Shown: positions 41,315-50,717, counted from the first letter of the stretch. The stretch: 64,000 nucleotides of DNA from Pantoea stewartii subsp. stewartii (GCF_008801695.1 NZ_VZPF01000003.1:1-64000), one strand, 5' to 3'. Made by a program: numbers and translations. The notes: generated from the sequence alone by a model not told the origin.

Positions 41315-42654
41315 GCGCAAAATTTTATACCCTGCTGACGGATATCGGCGCGGCTAAACTGGCAAGCGCTGCCGCGCTCGGTGCCCCGTTGAAAATTACC
41401 CAGATGGCGGTGGGTGACGGTGGCGGCGTGCTACCAACTCCAAGCGCGCAGCAGACAGCGCTGGTTGCTGAAAAACGCCGCGCTTCCCTCAATATGTTGT
41501 ACATCGATCCGCAGAACAGCAGTCAGATTATTGCTGAGCAGGTGATCCCCGAAACTGAGGGCGGTTGGTGGATTCGTGAGGTTGGTTTGTTCGACGAAAC
41601 CGGCGCACTGATTGCCGTGGGTAACTGCCCGGAGAGCTACAAGCCGCAGCTGGCTGAGGGGAGCGGACGCACGCAGACCGTGCGCATGGTGATGATTACC
41701 AGCAGCACCGACAATATCACCCTGAAAATTGACCCGGCAGTGGTGCTGGCAACCCGCAAATACGTGGATGACAAGGTGCTGGAGCTAAAGGTGTATGTGG
41801 ATGACATGATGGCTAAACACCTTGCTGCAGCAGACCCACACCCTCAGTATGCACCAAAAGAAAGTCCAGTGCTGACGGGTACGCCGAAAGCGCCAACCGC
41901 ACCGGCAGGAACTAATACCACGCAGATTGCCAGCACCGCGTTTGTGCAGGCTGTGGTCACTGTGCTAAATAACGCACTGGCGCTTAAGGCCCCACTGGCA
42001 AGCCCAGCCCTGACCGGAACGCCAACGGCACCCACTGCTGCGCAGACAGTCAACAATACGCAGATTGCCACCACGGCATTTGTGAAATCGGCTATTGCTG
42101 CACTGGTGGCATCATCCCCGGCGGCGCTGGACACGCTGAATAAACTGGCGGCTGCGTTGGGTAACGATCCTAATTTCGCCACAACCATGACGAATGCACT
42201 GGCAGGCAAGCAACCGCTGGATAGCACACTTACGAATTTGTCAGGAAAGTCAGTGGCAGGATTGCTTGATTATCTGGGGTTGAGTGATGTTAACGCGGCG
42301 GGTGTTGCGACAGGTAGTCTGGGCGGATCCGGATATGCCATATTTCCGATGATGATTGGCGGAGCACGCAAGACATTTATTATGCAATGGGGATCTCTGT
42401 CTCCTTTGAAATCAGGCGGCACCATAGATATTAACCTGCCTATTGCGTTTCCTACTATTGTGATGCAGGCATATGCAACACATGATAATGCGACACAATC
42501 CACACGCCCGACGGTGTATGCAATTTCTACAACAAGCCGAACCACTATCACTGCGACGGCAACATGCTTAAGTGCTGGCTCAGTGGGAGCTACAGTGACA
42601 CGCAGTAGTGACGATACAGCGTGCTACGGTCGATATTTAGCAATAGGGTGCTGA
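41311..42654 (+). CDS. H: Tail fibre protein (P2 gpH)
   Basis: The receptor-binding fibre. The N-terminal 150 residues (FYTLLTDIGAAKLASAAALG and GWWIREVGLFDETGALIAVG) attach to the baseplate and are conserved. The middle has repeats of the type PxLTGTPxAPTA with TTQIA(S/T)TAFV. The C-terminal part from about residue 320 is variable and determines host range; its GC content drops around 42300-42650, as expected of exchanged tip sequence. At 447 residues it is shorter than P2 H. Confidence 0.93.
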   Translation: MSAKFYTLLTDIGAAKLASAAALGAPLKITQMAVGDGGGVLPTPSAQQTALVAEKRRASLNMLYIDPQNSSQIIAEQVIPETEGGWWIREVGLFDETGALIAVGNCPESYKPQLAEGSGRTQTVRMVMITSSTDNITLKIDPAVVLATRKYVDDKVLELKVYVDDMMAKHLAAADPHPQYAPKESPVLTGTPKAPTAPAGTNTTQIASTAFVQAVVTVLNNALALKAPLASPALTGTPTAPTAAQTVNNTQIATTAFVKSAIAALVASSPAALDTLNKLAAALGNDPNFATTMTNALAGKQPLDSTLTNLSGKSVAGLLDYLGLSDVNAAGVATGSLGGSGYAIFPMMIGGARKTFIMQWGSLSPLKSGGTIDINLPIAFPTIVMQAYATHDNATQSTRPTVYAISTTSRTTITATATCLSAGSVGATVTRSSDDTACYGRYLAIGC

Positions 42655-42655
42655 A

Positions 42656-43090
42656 ATGAATCTGAAATATTTCTCTCCATCTGAAAATGCGTTTTATGCC
42701 GGGGAGCTTAAAGAAAGCTATATCGCTGCAGGCTCATGGCCTTCTGATGCCTCGGTGGTTGATGAAATTCTGTATCTTGAGTTTATCGATGAGCCGCCAG
42801 CAGGTAAGTATCGTGGAGTGGATGATGCAGGTATGCCCTGCTGGCTTGAAATTCCTCCACCCACCACAGAGGAAATGGCATCGAATGCAGAGAATATGAG
42901 ACAGCAGCTCATTGATGAGGCAAATGCCTATATCAACAGTCGCCAGTGGCCTGGAAAAGCGGCTATTGGGCGATTAAAAGGTGATGATCTGACACAGTAC
43001 AATATCTGGCTTGATTATCTGGATGCTCTGGAGGCGATTAATACCTCTGAACCGCAGAAAATTATCTGGCCTGAAATCCCGGACGCATAA
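42656..43090 (+). CDS. Tail fibre assembly protein
   Basis: A 144-residue chaperone for fibre trimerisation, P2 gpG / Tfa type. The N-terminus [20 protein letters not shown] and C-terminal [20 protein letters not shown] followed by [14 protein letters not shown] are typical of the family. It follows H by 1 bp and is matched to the H tip in sequence and AT content. A hairpin-like GCGGGG segment follows the stop. Confidence 0.9.
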   Translation: MNLKYFSPSENAFYAGELKESYIAAGSWPSDASVVDEILYLEFIDEPPAGKYRGVDDAGMPCWLEIPPPTTEEMASNAENMRQQLIDEANAYINSRQWPGKAAIGRLKGDDLTQYNIWLDYLDALEAINTSEPQKIIWPEIPDA

Positions 43091-43131
43091 TCACACCCCC
43101 GCACCTGCGGGGATTTTTTTATCCCTTCCAT

Positions 43132-43149
43132 TGTGCCATTCCCCACACA
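43132..43149 (+). promoter_or_regulatory. Late promoter activator site before FI
   Basis: TGTGCCATTCCCCACACA is TGT-N12-ACA, with its centre about 83 bp before the FI start, corresponding to the P2 F promoter. Confidence 0.75.
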
Positions 43150-43223
43150 TAGCCCGGCGCGTGCGCCGCGCGCATATCAACCAGAACATAGGCACACCCC
43201 CTGTAAACCGGAGAGACTGCCTT

Positions 43224-44396
43224 ATGGCTCAGGATTACCACCACGGGGTGCGCGTTGTTGAAATCAACGAGGGCACCCGATCCATTACCACAGTGAGCAC
43301 CGCCATCGTGGGCATGGTCTGCACCGGCGATGATGCTGATGCGTCCATGTTTCCCCTCAATAAGCCGGTCCTGCTGACCGACGTGCTGACCGCAAGCGGC
43401 AAAGCGGGCGAGTCCGGCACGCTGGCCCGTTCACTGGATGCGATTGCAGACCAGGCTAAACCCGTGACCGTCGTTGTGCGCGTGGCGCAGGGCGAAACCG
43501 AAGCGGAAACCACCTCTAACATTATCGGCGGCGTGACTGCTGACGGTAAAAAAACGGGCATGAAAGCGTTGTTATCGGCGCAGTCGCAGCTGGGCGTCAA
43601 GCCGCGTATTCTCGGCGTGCCGGGACATGACACGCAGGCGGTTGCCACTGAGCTGCTGAGCGTGGCGCAGAGTCTGCGCGGGTTTGCCTACCTGTCCGCC
43701 TATGGCTGTAAAACGGTGGCAGAAGCGATTGCCTACCGCGCGAATTTCAGCCAGCGCGAGGGGATGCTGATCTGGCCTGACTTCATCAACTTTGACACCG
43801 TGCTGAATGCAGATGCGACGGCTTACGCCTCTGCCCGTGCGCTCGGCCTGCGTGCCAAAATTGACGAGCAGACCGGCTGGCACAAAACCCTGTCCAACGT
43901 GGGCGTGAACGGCGTTACCGGCATTTCCGCTGATGTGTTCTGGGATCTGCAGGACCCGGCAACCGATGCGGGACTGCTCAACCAGAACGACGTTACGACG
44001 CTTATCCGCAAAGACGGCTTTCGCTTCTGGGGTTCCCGCTGCCTCAGTGACGATCCGCTGTTTGCCTTTGAGAACTACACCCGCACGGCGCAGGTGCTGG
44101 CTGACACCATCGCAGAAGCGCACATGTGGGCGGTGGATGGCGTGCTTAACCCGTCGCTGGCCCGTGACATTATCGAAGGTATCCGCGCCAAGCTGCGCAG
44201 CCTGAAAACGCAGGGCTACATCATCGGCGCAGACTGCTGGCTGGATGAGTCGGTGAACGATAAAGACTCCCTGAAAGCCGGGAAACTCACTATCGACTAC
44301 GACTACACGCCGGTGCCGCCGCTTGAAAACCTGATGCTGCGCCAGCGCATCACCGATCAGTATCTGCTGGATTTCTCCAGCCAGGTCAGCGCGTAA
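43224..44396 (+). CDS. FI: Tail sheath protein (P2 gpFI)
   Basis: The contractile sheath subunit, 390 residues. [39 protein letters not shown] and the C-terminal LSLKAGKL-like [20 protein letters not shown] match the family. ATG 43224 after GGAGAG is preferred over a much longer open frame that starts inside the preceding gene. Confidence 0.96.
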   Translation: MAQDYHHGVRVVEINEGTRSITTVSTAIVGMVCTGDDADASMFPLNKPVLLTDVLTASGKAGESGTLARSLDAIADQAKPVTVVVRVAQGETEAETTSNIIGGVTADGKKTGMKALLSAQSQLGVKPRILGVPGHDTQAVATELLSVAQSLRGFAYLSAYGCKTVAEAIAYRANFSQREGMLIWPDFINFDTVLNADATAYASARALGLRAKIDEQTGWHKTLSNVGVNGVTGISADVFWDLQDPATDAGLLNQNDVTTLIRKDGFRFWGSRCLSDDPLFAFENYTRTAQVLADTIAEAHMWAVDGVLNPSLARDIIEGIRAKLRSLKTQGYIIGADCWLDESVNDKDSLKAGKLTIDYDYTPVPPLENLMLRQRITDQYLLDFSSQVSA

Positions 44397-44405
44397 GGGG
44401 ACACC

Positions 44406-44921
44406 ATGGCTTTACCACGCAAGTTAAAACACCTGAACCTGTTCAACGACGGGAACAACTGGCAGGGGATCGTTGAATCTCTGACCCTGCCGAAATTCAC
44501 CCGCAAGTTTGAGAAGTATCGCGGCGGCGGCATGGCTGGCGCGGTGGACGTGGATATGGGGCTGGATGATGGCGCGCTGGATACGGAGTTTTCAATCGGC
44601 GGCACCGAACTGCTGTTATTCAAGCAGATGGGCAAAGCCACAGTTGACGGCATCCAGCTGCGTTTCACCGGCTCTATTCAGCGTGACGATACCGGCGAAG
44701 TGCAGGCCGTAGAGCTGGTTGTGCGCGGGCGTCATAAAGAAGTGGATTCCGGCGAGTGGAAAACCGGCGAGAGCAGCACAACCAAAGTCAGCAGCACCAA
44801 CAGCTACGCGAAGCTGACCATTAACGGCGAAGTGCTCTATGAGGTTGATGTGGTCAACATGGTTGAAATTGTTGGCGGCGTGGATCTGATGGAAGCGCAC
44901 CGTAATGCCCTCGGCCTCTGA
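44406..44921 (+). CDS. FII: Tail tube protein (P2 gpFII)
   Basis: The inner tube subunit, 171 residues. ALPRKLKHLNLFNDGNNWQG and LTLPKFTRKFEKYRGGGMAG are diagnostic of FII. It follows FI by 9 bp with GGGGAC upstream. Confidence 0.96.
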   Translation: MALPRKLKHLNLFNDGNNWQGIVESLTLPKFTRKFEKYRGGGMAGAVDVDMGLDDGALDTEFSIGGTELLLFKQMGKATVDGIQLRFTGSIQRDDTGEVQAVELVVRGRHKEVDSGEWKTGESSTTKVSSTNSYAKLTINGEVLYEVDVVNMVEIVGGVDLMEAHRNALGL

Positions 44922-44975
44922 TTAACCTTAACGGCGCGGGCAGCCGCGCCAGTAATTCATTAACAGGAAAAGAAC

Positions 44976-45278
44976 ATGAGCGACAAACCAACTGAAAAAA
45001 CCGTGACGCTGGATACCCCAATTGTGCGTGGTAAAACCGAAATCACCGAAATTGTGCTGCGTAAGCCTCAATCCGGCGCACTGCGCGGCACCCGCCTGCA
45101 GGCCATCATGGATATGGACGTGGGCGCGATGATGACCGTTATCCCGCGTATCTCAACCCCGACGCTGACCGCGCAGGAAATGGCAGAGCTGGACCCTGCC
45201 GATCTCACCTCGCTTTCAGTGGAGGTGGTGACTTTTTTGTTACCGAAGTCGGTGCTTGCCGGTTTACCGACAGCCTGA
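44976..45278 (+). CDS. E: Tail assembly protein E
   Basis: A 100-residue tail assembly chaperone. TVTLDTPIVRGKTEITEIVL and RGTRLQAIMDMDVGAMMTVI match P2 E. Near its 3' end is the slippery sequence T-TTT-TTG (45233-45239), from which a fraction of ribosomes shifts into the E' frame, as in P2. Confidence 0.93.
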   Translation: MSDKPTEKTVTLDTPIVRGKTEITEIVLRKPQSGALRGTRLQAIMDMDVGAMMTVIPRISTPTLTAQEMAELDPADLTSLSVEVVTFLLPKSVLAGLPTA

Positions 45279-45412
45279 CGGTTGATGATCTGGTGGCAGA
45301 TATTGCCACCATTTTTCACTGGCCGCCGTCCGTCACTGACGTTATGCCGCTGACTGAGGTGCTGGAGTGGCGGCATAAAGCAATTCAGCGAAGCGGGGCC
45401 AGCGATGAGTGA
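44976..45412 (+). CDS. E+E' fusion by -1 ribosomal frameshift
   Basis: A -1 shift on T-TTT-TTG at 45233-45239 continues the E protein into TDSLTVDDLVADIATIFHWP and ends with EWRHKAIQRSGASDE at 45412. E' alone has no good start. This mirrors the P2 E+E' and lambda G/GT arrangement, in which the longer product helps load the tape measure. It overlaps the T start by 8 bp. Confidence 0.85.
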
Positions 45413-48272
45413 TAATAACCTGCGTCTGCAGGTGGTTCTTGGGGCGGTGGATAAACTCACCCGCCCGTTCAAAAATGCACAGGCTGGCTCTAAGGCGCTG
45501 GCAAGCGCACTGAAAGCCAGCAAGGACAATCTCAGAAATCTCAACGAGCAATCAGCCCGCATTGATGGTTTTCGTAAACTGCGAACCCAGCTTGAGGGCA
45601 CAAAAAACGACCTTACCTCCGCGCGCCAGAAAGTTGCGGCGCTGGCGAAGGAATTTGCAGCGACCAGCAACCCCACCAAAAAACAGGCGAAAGAATTAGA
45701 GCAGGCTAAGCGACAGGCCAGCCAGCTAAAAGATGCCTATAACGGTCTGCAGCAGTCGGTGCAGCGTCAACGTGGGGCGCTGAATGCTGCCGGTATTGAT
45801 ACAAAGCAGTTAAGCTCTGCACAGCGCAGACTGCGCACGGATGCTCAGGCGGCGACGGGGGCAATTGCGCGTCAACAGGCGGAGTTGCGAAAGCTCGGTG
45901 AGCGTCAGCAAAAACTGGCTGCTATCCGGTCACGCTATGAAAAAACACAGGCTTTGCGCGGCAGAATGGCAGGGGCTGGTGTATCAATGGTGGCTCATGG
46001 TGGGGCCGCGCTGCTGGGTATCCGTTCAACGGTTAATGAAGCCTCGCGCTACGATATGGAGTTAGCCGGATTTAAAGCCCTGGGCGTTGGTGACAGTACG
46101 CTGAAAGAAGCGGATAAATTTGCCCGTGGCATGAATATTATCGGCAACAGCGCAACAGATAACCTTAAAACTCTGAAAGAAGCTCACGCCGTTCTGCGTG
46201 ATTTCCATGAAGCAAAAATTGTTGCCCCTGAACTGGCGAGGCTGCAATACGCTACCCGTTTTATGGCATCTCATGGTGTGTCAGATGATGCCGCTGAGCA
46301 TTTACGGGACCAGGCTCCGGCGGTGCTGAAAATTGCTGAATTGCGTAACCAGATAAATAACCCGGAAGATTTCAAAAAATCAGTGAATATGTCCGCCCAG
46401 GCGATGGCTGCCAGCGGCGGGATGGTTCTGCCGGAGGATTATCTGGCGATGATGAAAACCGGGGGAATTGCCGCCAAGCAGCTTGATAATAAATCTTTCT
46501 ATTTTGGCATGTCGCATATTATCCAGCAGATAGGCGGTAATCGGGCGGGTACGCAGTTATCCAGCGCTTATCAAAACCTGATGATGGGGAGAACAACTCA
46601 GGGGGCTGCGACTGAATTAATGGATTTAGGGTTATTAGATAAAGGTGCAGTGGAATACGGCAAAACGGGTCATATTAAAAAAATCAAGCCGGGGGCACTG
46701 ACAAATAATGAGCTTTATTTAAATGACCCGTTTAGTTATCTGATGCAGGAAATTGTTCCACGTATTCAGAAAAAACATCCAAAACTTGATGAGCGCGGGA
46801 TGGAAACAGCCATTGCAAAACTGTTTTCAAACCGTACCGCCGGTGATTTGTTTGTCACCATGTTCCGTGAGCGCGCCAATATTGGTAAGCAGATTAAGGC
46901 GGGTCAGGAAGCCTACAGCGTTGATCAGCTTGTCAGCACCGGGAAAAACACGGCTCAGGGGCAGGGGATTGATCTGGAGGCCAAAAAACGGGACCTCTAT
47001 CTGCAGATGGGGCAGGACGTGCTGCCGCTGTACGTTTCCGCGCTGGAGAAAGTGTCTTCGGTACTGTCGCGTGTCACGGCTTTCATGCGTGAACATGCCA
47101 GTGCGGCAAAGGCAATTACGCTGAGTCTTACCGGGTTTGCATTGCTGACTACAGGTGTGGGCGCACTGGCGTTAGCGGCGACTTCGGTAATGGGGCCAAT
47201 GGCGCTGTTACGTCTGTCTCTCGGTGTATTTAATGTAAAACTGCCGGGGATTGGCGCGGCGGTGATGAAGTTTGGAGGTGTTTTAGCTGCCGCTTTCCGT
47301 ATGGCGGGTAACGCGGTTTTGATATTGGGGCGCGCAATGCTGGCAAACCCCATACTGGCGATTATAGGGTTGATCGCCGCTGGTGCTATTTATATCTGGC
47401 GAAACTGGGATACGTTGGGGCCGAAGTTTAAATCCATGTGGGATGCTGTATGTAATGCAGCGTCTGCAGCGTGGGAGTGGATTAAAAACACAGCAAGTAC
47501 GGCATGGGAAGGGATTAAGTCTCTGTTCTTTAATTATACTCTTCCGGGATTAATAGCTAAAAATTGGGATGCAATAAAAACGGGCGTTTCTGAGGCGTGG
47601 GCGAGTATCAGGCAATCTATTAGTGATAAATGGAATTCTATTCTGGATGATGTTGCCGCGCTTCCTGCGAAATTCCAGGACATGGGCAGTGCCATTATTG
47701 ACAGCATACTCAACGGGATTAATTCAAAATGGGAGGCATTGAAAAACAAGCTTTCCTCTGTCACCGATTATCTGCCTGACTGGATGACCGGAAATAATAA
47801 AACACAATACAAGGCTAAGGTGCAGGTGGTTGGTGGCGCTGCGGCGGCTGCAGTCCCGTTTGCCGGAATGTATGACAGTGGTGGCGCTATCCCGCGAGGT
47901 CAGTTTGGCATCGTTGGGGAGAACGGCCCAGAAATAGTGAACGGTCCGGCAAATGTGACCAGCAGACGGCGTACTGCCGCGCTGGCTTCTGTCGTTGCGG
48001 GCGTCATGGGTGTAGCAGCAGCGCCAGCAGAGGCCGCGCCATTACATCCGTACAGTCTGCCGACTACGGCATATAACCAACGCCAGCCTGCGAAATCTGC
48101 CAGCGTGCCACCGGTGATCCATTATGAGATTAACGCGCCCATTCAGATCACTGCCCAGCCAGGACAGAGTGCGCAGGATATTGCCCGCGAAGTTGCGCGG
48201 CAGCTTGATGAGCGGGAGCGGAGAGCCAGAGCTAAAGCGCGCAGTAATTTCAGCGATCAAGGGGGATATTAA
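45405..48272 (+). CDS. T: Tail tape measure protein (P2 gpT)
   Basis: Sets tail length and sits inside the tube. The 955-residue product has a long N-terminal coiled coil (SARIDGFRKLRTQLEGTKND and onward), a middle conserved region (SAQAMAASGGMVLPEDYLAM), hydrophobic segments around residues 560-660 and a C-terminal part with GIVGENGPEIVNGPANV. P2 T is 815 residues, so this tail may be somewhat longer. Confidence 0.95.
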   Translation: MSDNNLRLQVVLGAVDKLTRPFKNAQAGSKALASALKASKDNLRNLNEQSARIDGFRKLRTQLEGTKNDLTSARQKVAALAKEFAATSNPTKKQAKELEQAKRQASQLKDAYNGLQQSVQRQRGALNAAGIDTKQLSSAQRRLRTDAQAATGAIARQQAELRKLGERQQKLAAIRSRYEKTQALRGRMAGAGVSMVAHGGAALLGIRSTVNEASRYDMELAGFKALGVGDSTLKEADKFARGMNIIGNSATDNLKTLKEAHAVLRDFHEAKIVAPELARLQYATRFMASHGVSDDAAEHLRDQAPAVLKIAELRNQINNPEDFKKSVNMSAQAMAASGGMVLPEDYLAMMKTGGIAAKQLDNKSFYFGMSHIIQQIGGNRAGTQLSSAYQNLMMGRTTQGAATELMDLGLLDKGAVEYGKTGHIKKIKPGALTNNELYLNDPFSYLMQEIVPRIQKKHPKLDERGMETAIAKLFSNRTAGDLFVTMFRERANIGKQIKAGQEAYSVDQLVSTGKNTAQGQGIDLEAKKRDLYLQMGQDVLPLYVSALEKVSSVLSRVTAFMREHASAAKAITLSLTGFALLTTGVGALALAATSVMGPMALLRLSLGVFNVKLPGIGAAVMKFGGVLAAAFRMAGNAVLILGRAMLANPILAIIGLIAAGAIYIWRNWDTLGPKFKSMWDAVCNAASAAWEWIKNTASTAWEGIKSLFFNYTLPGLIAKNWDAIKTGVSEAWASIRQSISDKWNSILDDVAALPAKFQDMGSAIIDSILNGINSKWEALKNKLSSVTDYLPDWMTGNNKTQYKAKVQVVGGAAAAAVPFAGMYDSGGAIPRGQFGIVGENGPEIVNGPANVTSRRRTAALASVVAGVMGVAAAPAEAAPLHPYSLPTTAYNQRQPAKSASVPPVIHYEINAPIQITAQPGQSAQDIAREVARQLDERERRARAKARSNFSDQGGY

Positions 48273-48274
48273 TC

Positions 48275-48760
48275 ATGATGATGGTGCTGGGTTTATATGT
48301 TTTTATGCTGCGTACAGTGCCGTATCAGGAGCTGCAGTACCAGCGCAGCTGGCGACACGCCGCTAACAGCCGGGTGAACCGCCGCCCGTCAACGCAGTTT
48401 CTTGGCCCGGATAGCGACTCGCTGACGCTATCTGGCGTACTGCTGCCGGAAGTCACCGGCGGCAGGCTGTCATTACTCGCGCTGGAGCAAATGGCAGAGC
48501 TGGGCAAGGCATGGCCTTTGATTGAGGGAAGCGGGACCATTTACGGCATGTTTGTGATCGAGAGCCTGAGCCAGACAAAAACGGAATTTTTTGAAAGCGG
48601 AATGCCTCGACGTATTGAATTTACGCTGACCCTGAAACGGGTTGATGAGTCGCTGTCTGACATGTTCGGCAGCCTCAGCGATCAGCTAAGCAATCTGCAG
48701 GACTCTGCAGCGACTGCGATAGGTAATATTAAAAATACGGTTGGAGGGGGGCTGCAGTGA
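48275..48760 (+). CDS. U: Tail protein U
   Basis: A 161-residue tail terminator/assembly protein of the P2 gpU family. MVLGLYVFMLRTVPYQELQY, FLGPDSDSLTLSGVLLPEVT and PRRIEFTLTLKRVDESL are family marks. ATG 48275 or 48278 may start it. It overlaps D. Confidence 0.94.
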   Translation: MMMVLGLYVFMLRTVPYQELQYQRSWRHAANSRVNRRPSTQFLGPDSDSLTLSGVLLPEVTGGRLSLLALEQMAELGKAWPLIEGSGTIYGMFVIESLSQTKTEFFESGMPRRIEFTLTLKRVDESLSDMFGSLSDQLSNLQDSAATAIGNIKNTVGGGLQ

Positions 48761-49857
48761 ATTTTAGTTCTGATCTTTTTGACTTGAACAGCAAAAGCCC
48801 GGCTATCAATATCACAATTGAAGGTAAGGATGTGACTACCGCGCTGGATGCGCGCCTGATGAGTCTGACGCTCACGGATAACCGGGGTTTTGAGGCTGAC
48901 CAGCTTGATCTGGAGTTGGACGACGCCGACGGGCAAATCGTCATGCCCCGACGTGGTGCCGTTATTCAGCTGGCGCTGGGCTGGAAGGGCCAGCCGCTTT
49001 TCCCAAAAGGAGCATTCACCGTAGATGAGATTGAGCACAGCGGTACGCCTGATAAGCTGACGATTCGTGCCCGTAGCGCTGATTTTCGTGAAACCCTCAA
49101 TATCCGGCGTGAAAAGTCATGGCATCAGACAACCGTGGGAGCGGTGGTAAAGGAAATAGCGACCCGCCAAAATCTTAAGTCAGCGCTGGACAAGGGTATG
49201 GCAGACAGAGTGCTGGAGCATATAGACCAGACAAATGAAAGCGATGCCAGTTTCCTGATGAGGCTGGCGCGGCAGTATGGGGCGATAGCTTCCGTTAAGG
49301 ATGGACACCTGCTGTTTATCCGGCAGGGACAGGGAAGAACGGCAAGCGGAAAACCGTTGCCGGTAATCATCATCACGCGCAAGGCTGGCGATGGTCACAG
49401 TTTTACCCTGGCAGATCGTGGTGCTTATACCGGAGTGACTGCGCACTGGTTAAACACAAGGGAGCCAAAGAAAAAAGAAGCCACACAAGTCAGACGGCGC
49501 AGAAAAAAACAAACCTCAACAAAGACGCCGGAAGCAAAGGAAGGGGACTATCTGGTGGGGACAGATGAAAATGTCCTGGTGCTAAACCACACCTACGCTA
49601 ACCGTGCGAACGCAGAGCGTCAGGCCAAAATTGTCTGGGAACGGCTGCAGCGTGGTGTTGCGTCATTTTCCCTGCAGCTCGCTGAGGGCCGGGCAGATCT
49701 CTACACCGAAATGCCGGTAAAGATGAGCGGCTTTAAGCAGCCTATCGACGATGCCGAATGGACCATAACAATGTTGACGCATACGGTCAGCCCGGATAAT
49801 GGTTTTACTACCAGTCTGGAGCTTGAGGTTAAAATTGATGATTTAGAACTCGAATAG
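48757..49857 (+). CDS. D: Tail protein D (baseplate hub)
   Basis: A 366-residue hub protein of the P2 gpD / gp27-like family. The sequence has VTTALDARLMSLTLTDNRGF, EIEHSGTPDKLTIRARSADF and LLMRLARQYGA-type FLMRLARQYGAIASVKDGHL. It is the last structural gene and is followed by ogr after about 50 bp. Confidence 0.95.
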   Translation: MNFSSDLFDLNSKSPAINITIEGKDVTTALDARLMSLTLTDNRGFEADQLDLELDDADGQIVMPRRGAVIQLALGWKGQPLFPKGAFTVDEIEHSGTPDKLTIRARSADFRETLNIRREKSWHQTTVGAVVKEIATRQNLKSALDKGMADRVLEHIDQTNESDASFLMRLARQYGAIASVKDGHLLFIRQGQGRTASGKPLPVIIITRKAGDGHSFTLADRGAYTGVTAHWLNTREPKKKEATQVRRRRKKQTSTKTPEAKEGDYLVGTDENVLVLNHTYANRANAERQAKIVWERLQRGVASFSLQLAEGRADLYTEMPVKMSGFKQPIDDAEWTITMLTHTVSPDNGFTTSLELEVKIDDLELE

Positions 49858-49906
49858 TAGTAAATTCACCAAAGTGAATTAAGAAACGTCAAATGAGGTT
49901 CTGATT

Positions 49907-50125
49907 ATGATGAATTGCCCTAAATGTGGACATGCAGCGCATACAAGAAGCAGCTTTAGGGTATCGGACCAGACAAAAGAACGTTATTGCCAGTGCCAAA
50001 ATATTAACTGTGGTGCTACTTTTGTTACTCATGAAACCGTTGTGAGATACATTACTACTCCCAACCTAATTGATCATGCCCCACCACACCCATCAACGGG
50101 AGGGCAGGGCCATATGAACTTTTAA
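49907..50125 (+). CDS. ogr: Ogr late transcription activator
   Basis: A 72-residue zinc protein that turns on the P, O, V and F promoters. CPKCGHAAHTRSSFRVSDQT, KERYCQCQNINCGATFVTHE carries the four cysteines with the P2 Ogr spacing. It has two adjacent ATG codons at the start. It is the counterpart of the more divergent activator at 18636. Confidence 0.95.
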   Translation: MMNCPKCGHAAHTRSSFRVSDQTKERYCQCQNINCGATFVTHETVVRYITTPNLIDHAPPHPSTGGQGHMNF

Positions 50126-50140
50126 AACCACTGATTAGGT

Positions 50141-50515
50141 TTACATTTTTTCGATTAAACTGGTTCTGTATTCTTCAGCTTGCTTGAAGTCCATGGAACC
50201 AGTTTTTTTACACTCAATCCCACCGCCATCGATTTTATAACCCTGATCGGACGTGACATTCCATAGAGTGATTTTTTTGATTTTCTCAGGATTCCACTTG
50301 TTCATAAAGTAGTCATCACATATCGCACTGAACATGGATTTTGCAGCATCTATCATTAGTGCTTGCTTGTTGTATCTGACGGTCAGCTCACCATCTTCCA
50401 GTACATGAGTCCTAGTATCATAACCTGCTATCAGATTGTCGATAGAGTTGGGTATTTTGTCCGCGAATGCGCTCTGAGATGTGATTAGTAACAGAGCTAA
50501 TAAAGGTTTTTTCAT
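50141..50515 (-). CDS. Secreted protein of unknown function (prophage cargo)
   Basis: A 124-residue protein with a Sec signal peptide (MKKPLLALLLITSQSAFADK). The mature part has two cysteines (AICDDYF and GIECKKTG) that could form a disulfide. I do not recognise the family. It lies between ogr and attR, on the opposite strand, and is richer in A and T than the phage genes, so it is probably a cargo gene expressed from the lysogen. Periplasmic location is likely. Confidence 0.7.
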   Translation of the reverse strand: MKKPLLALLLITSQSAFADKIPNSIDNLIAGYDTRTHVLEDGELTVRYNKQALMIDAAKSMFSAICDDYFMNKWNPEKIKKITLWNVTSDQGYKIDGGGIECKKTGSMDFKQAEEYRTSLIEKM

Positions 50516-50593
50516 GAGAGATCGCCCTTTAAAAGTAAAAGTACGTGAAAAACTACCGCCATTTCATCGCCACTAAAAAATTAATCAACAAAA

Positions 50594-50615
50594 AAGCCAC
50601 TCTTTCGAGTGGCTT
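50594..50615 (-). terminator. Terminator after the tRNA, within prophage DNA
   Basis: AAGCCACTC and GAGTGGCTT pair with a 4-base loop; on the minus strand a run of T follows (50588-50595). It is 26 bp past the tRNA 3' end and inside the prophage, so the prophage supplies the stop signal for the tRNA transcript. Confidence 0.85.
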
Positions 50616-50640
50616 AATCATATGATTTTAAAGCTAAAAT

Positions 50641-50687
50641 TTGGTGGCCCCTGCTGGGTTTGAACCAGCGACCAAGCGATTATGAGT
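50641..50687. other. attR, 47-bp core
   Basis: Identical to 20539-20585 and diverges at the next base. It forms the 3' part of the intact tRNA-Ile2 gene. Confidence 0.95.
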
Positions 50688-50717
50688 CGCCTGCTCTAAC
50701 CACTGAGCTAAGGGGCC
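50642..50717 (-). tRNA. ileX: tRNA-Ile2 (anticodon CAT), prophage attachment site
   Basis: The 76-nt minus-strand sequence starts GGCCCCTTAGCTCAGTGGTT and ends GGGGCCACCA with encoded CCA. The stems pair fully: acceptor GGCCCCT/AGGGGCC, anticodon loop CTCATAA, T-arm GGTTCAAACC. The CAT anticodon in this sequence context, next to mug and rpoD, is the minor isoleucine tRNA whose C34 becomes lysidine and reads AUA. The 3' 46 nt come from the phage att core and restore the gene. Confidence 0.92.

Larger units (their letters stand above)
20539..50687. mobile_element. 186/P2-like prophage in tRNA-Ile2, apparently complete
   Basis: About 30.1 kb bounded by perfect 47-bp repeats. The order is int, cI, apl, cII, fil-like, early genes, two methyltransferases, A, SOS-controlled DinI-like operon, cos, Q, terminase paralogue, P, O, N, M, L, X, holin, endolysin, membrane gene, lysB, lysC, R, S, V, W, J, I, H, tail-fibre assembly, FI, FII, E/E', T, U, D, ogr and one cargo gene. 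The early switch proteins resemble phage 186 rather than P2. I found no frameshift in an essential gene, so it may be inducible and could be a helper for the adjacent element. Confidence 0.95.
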
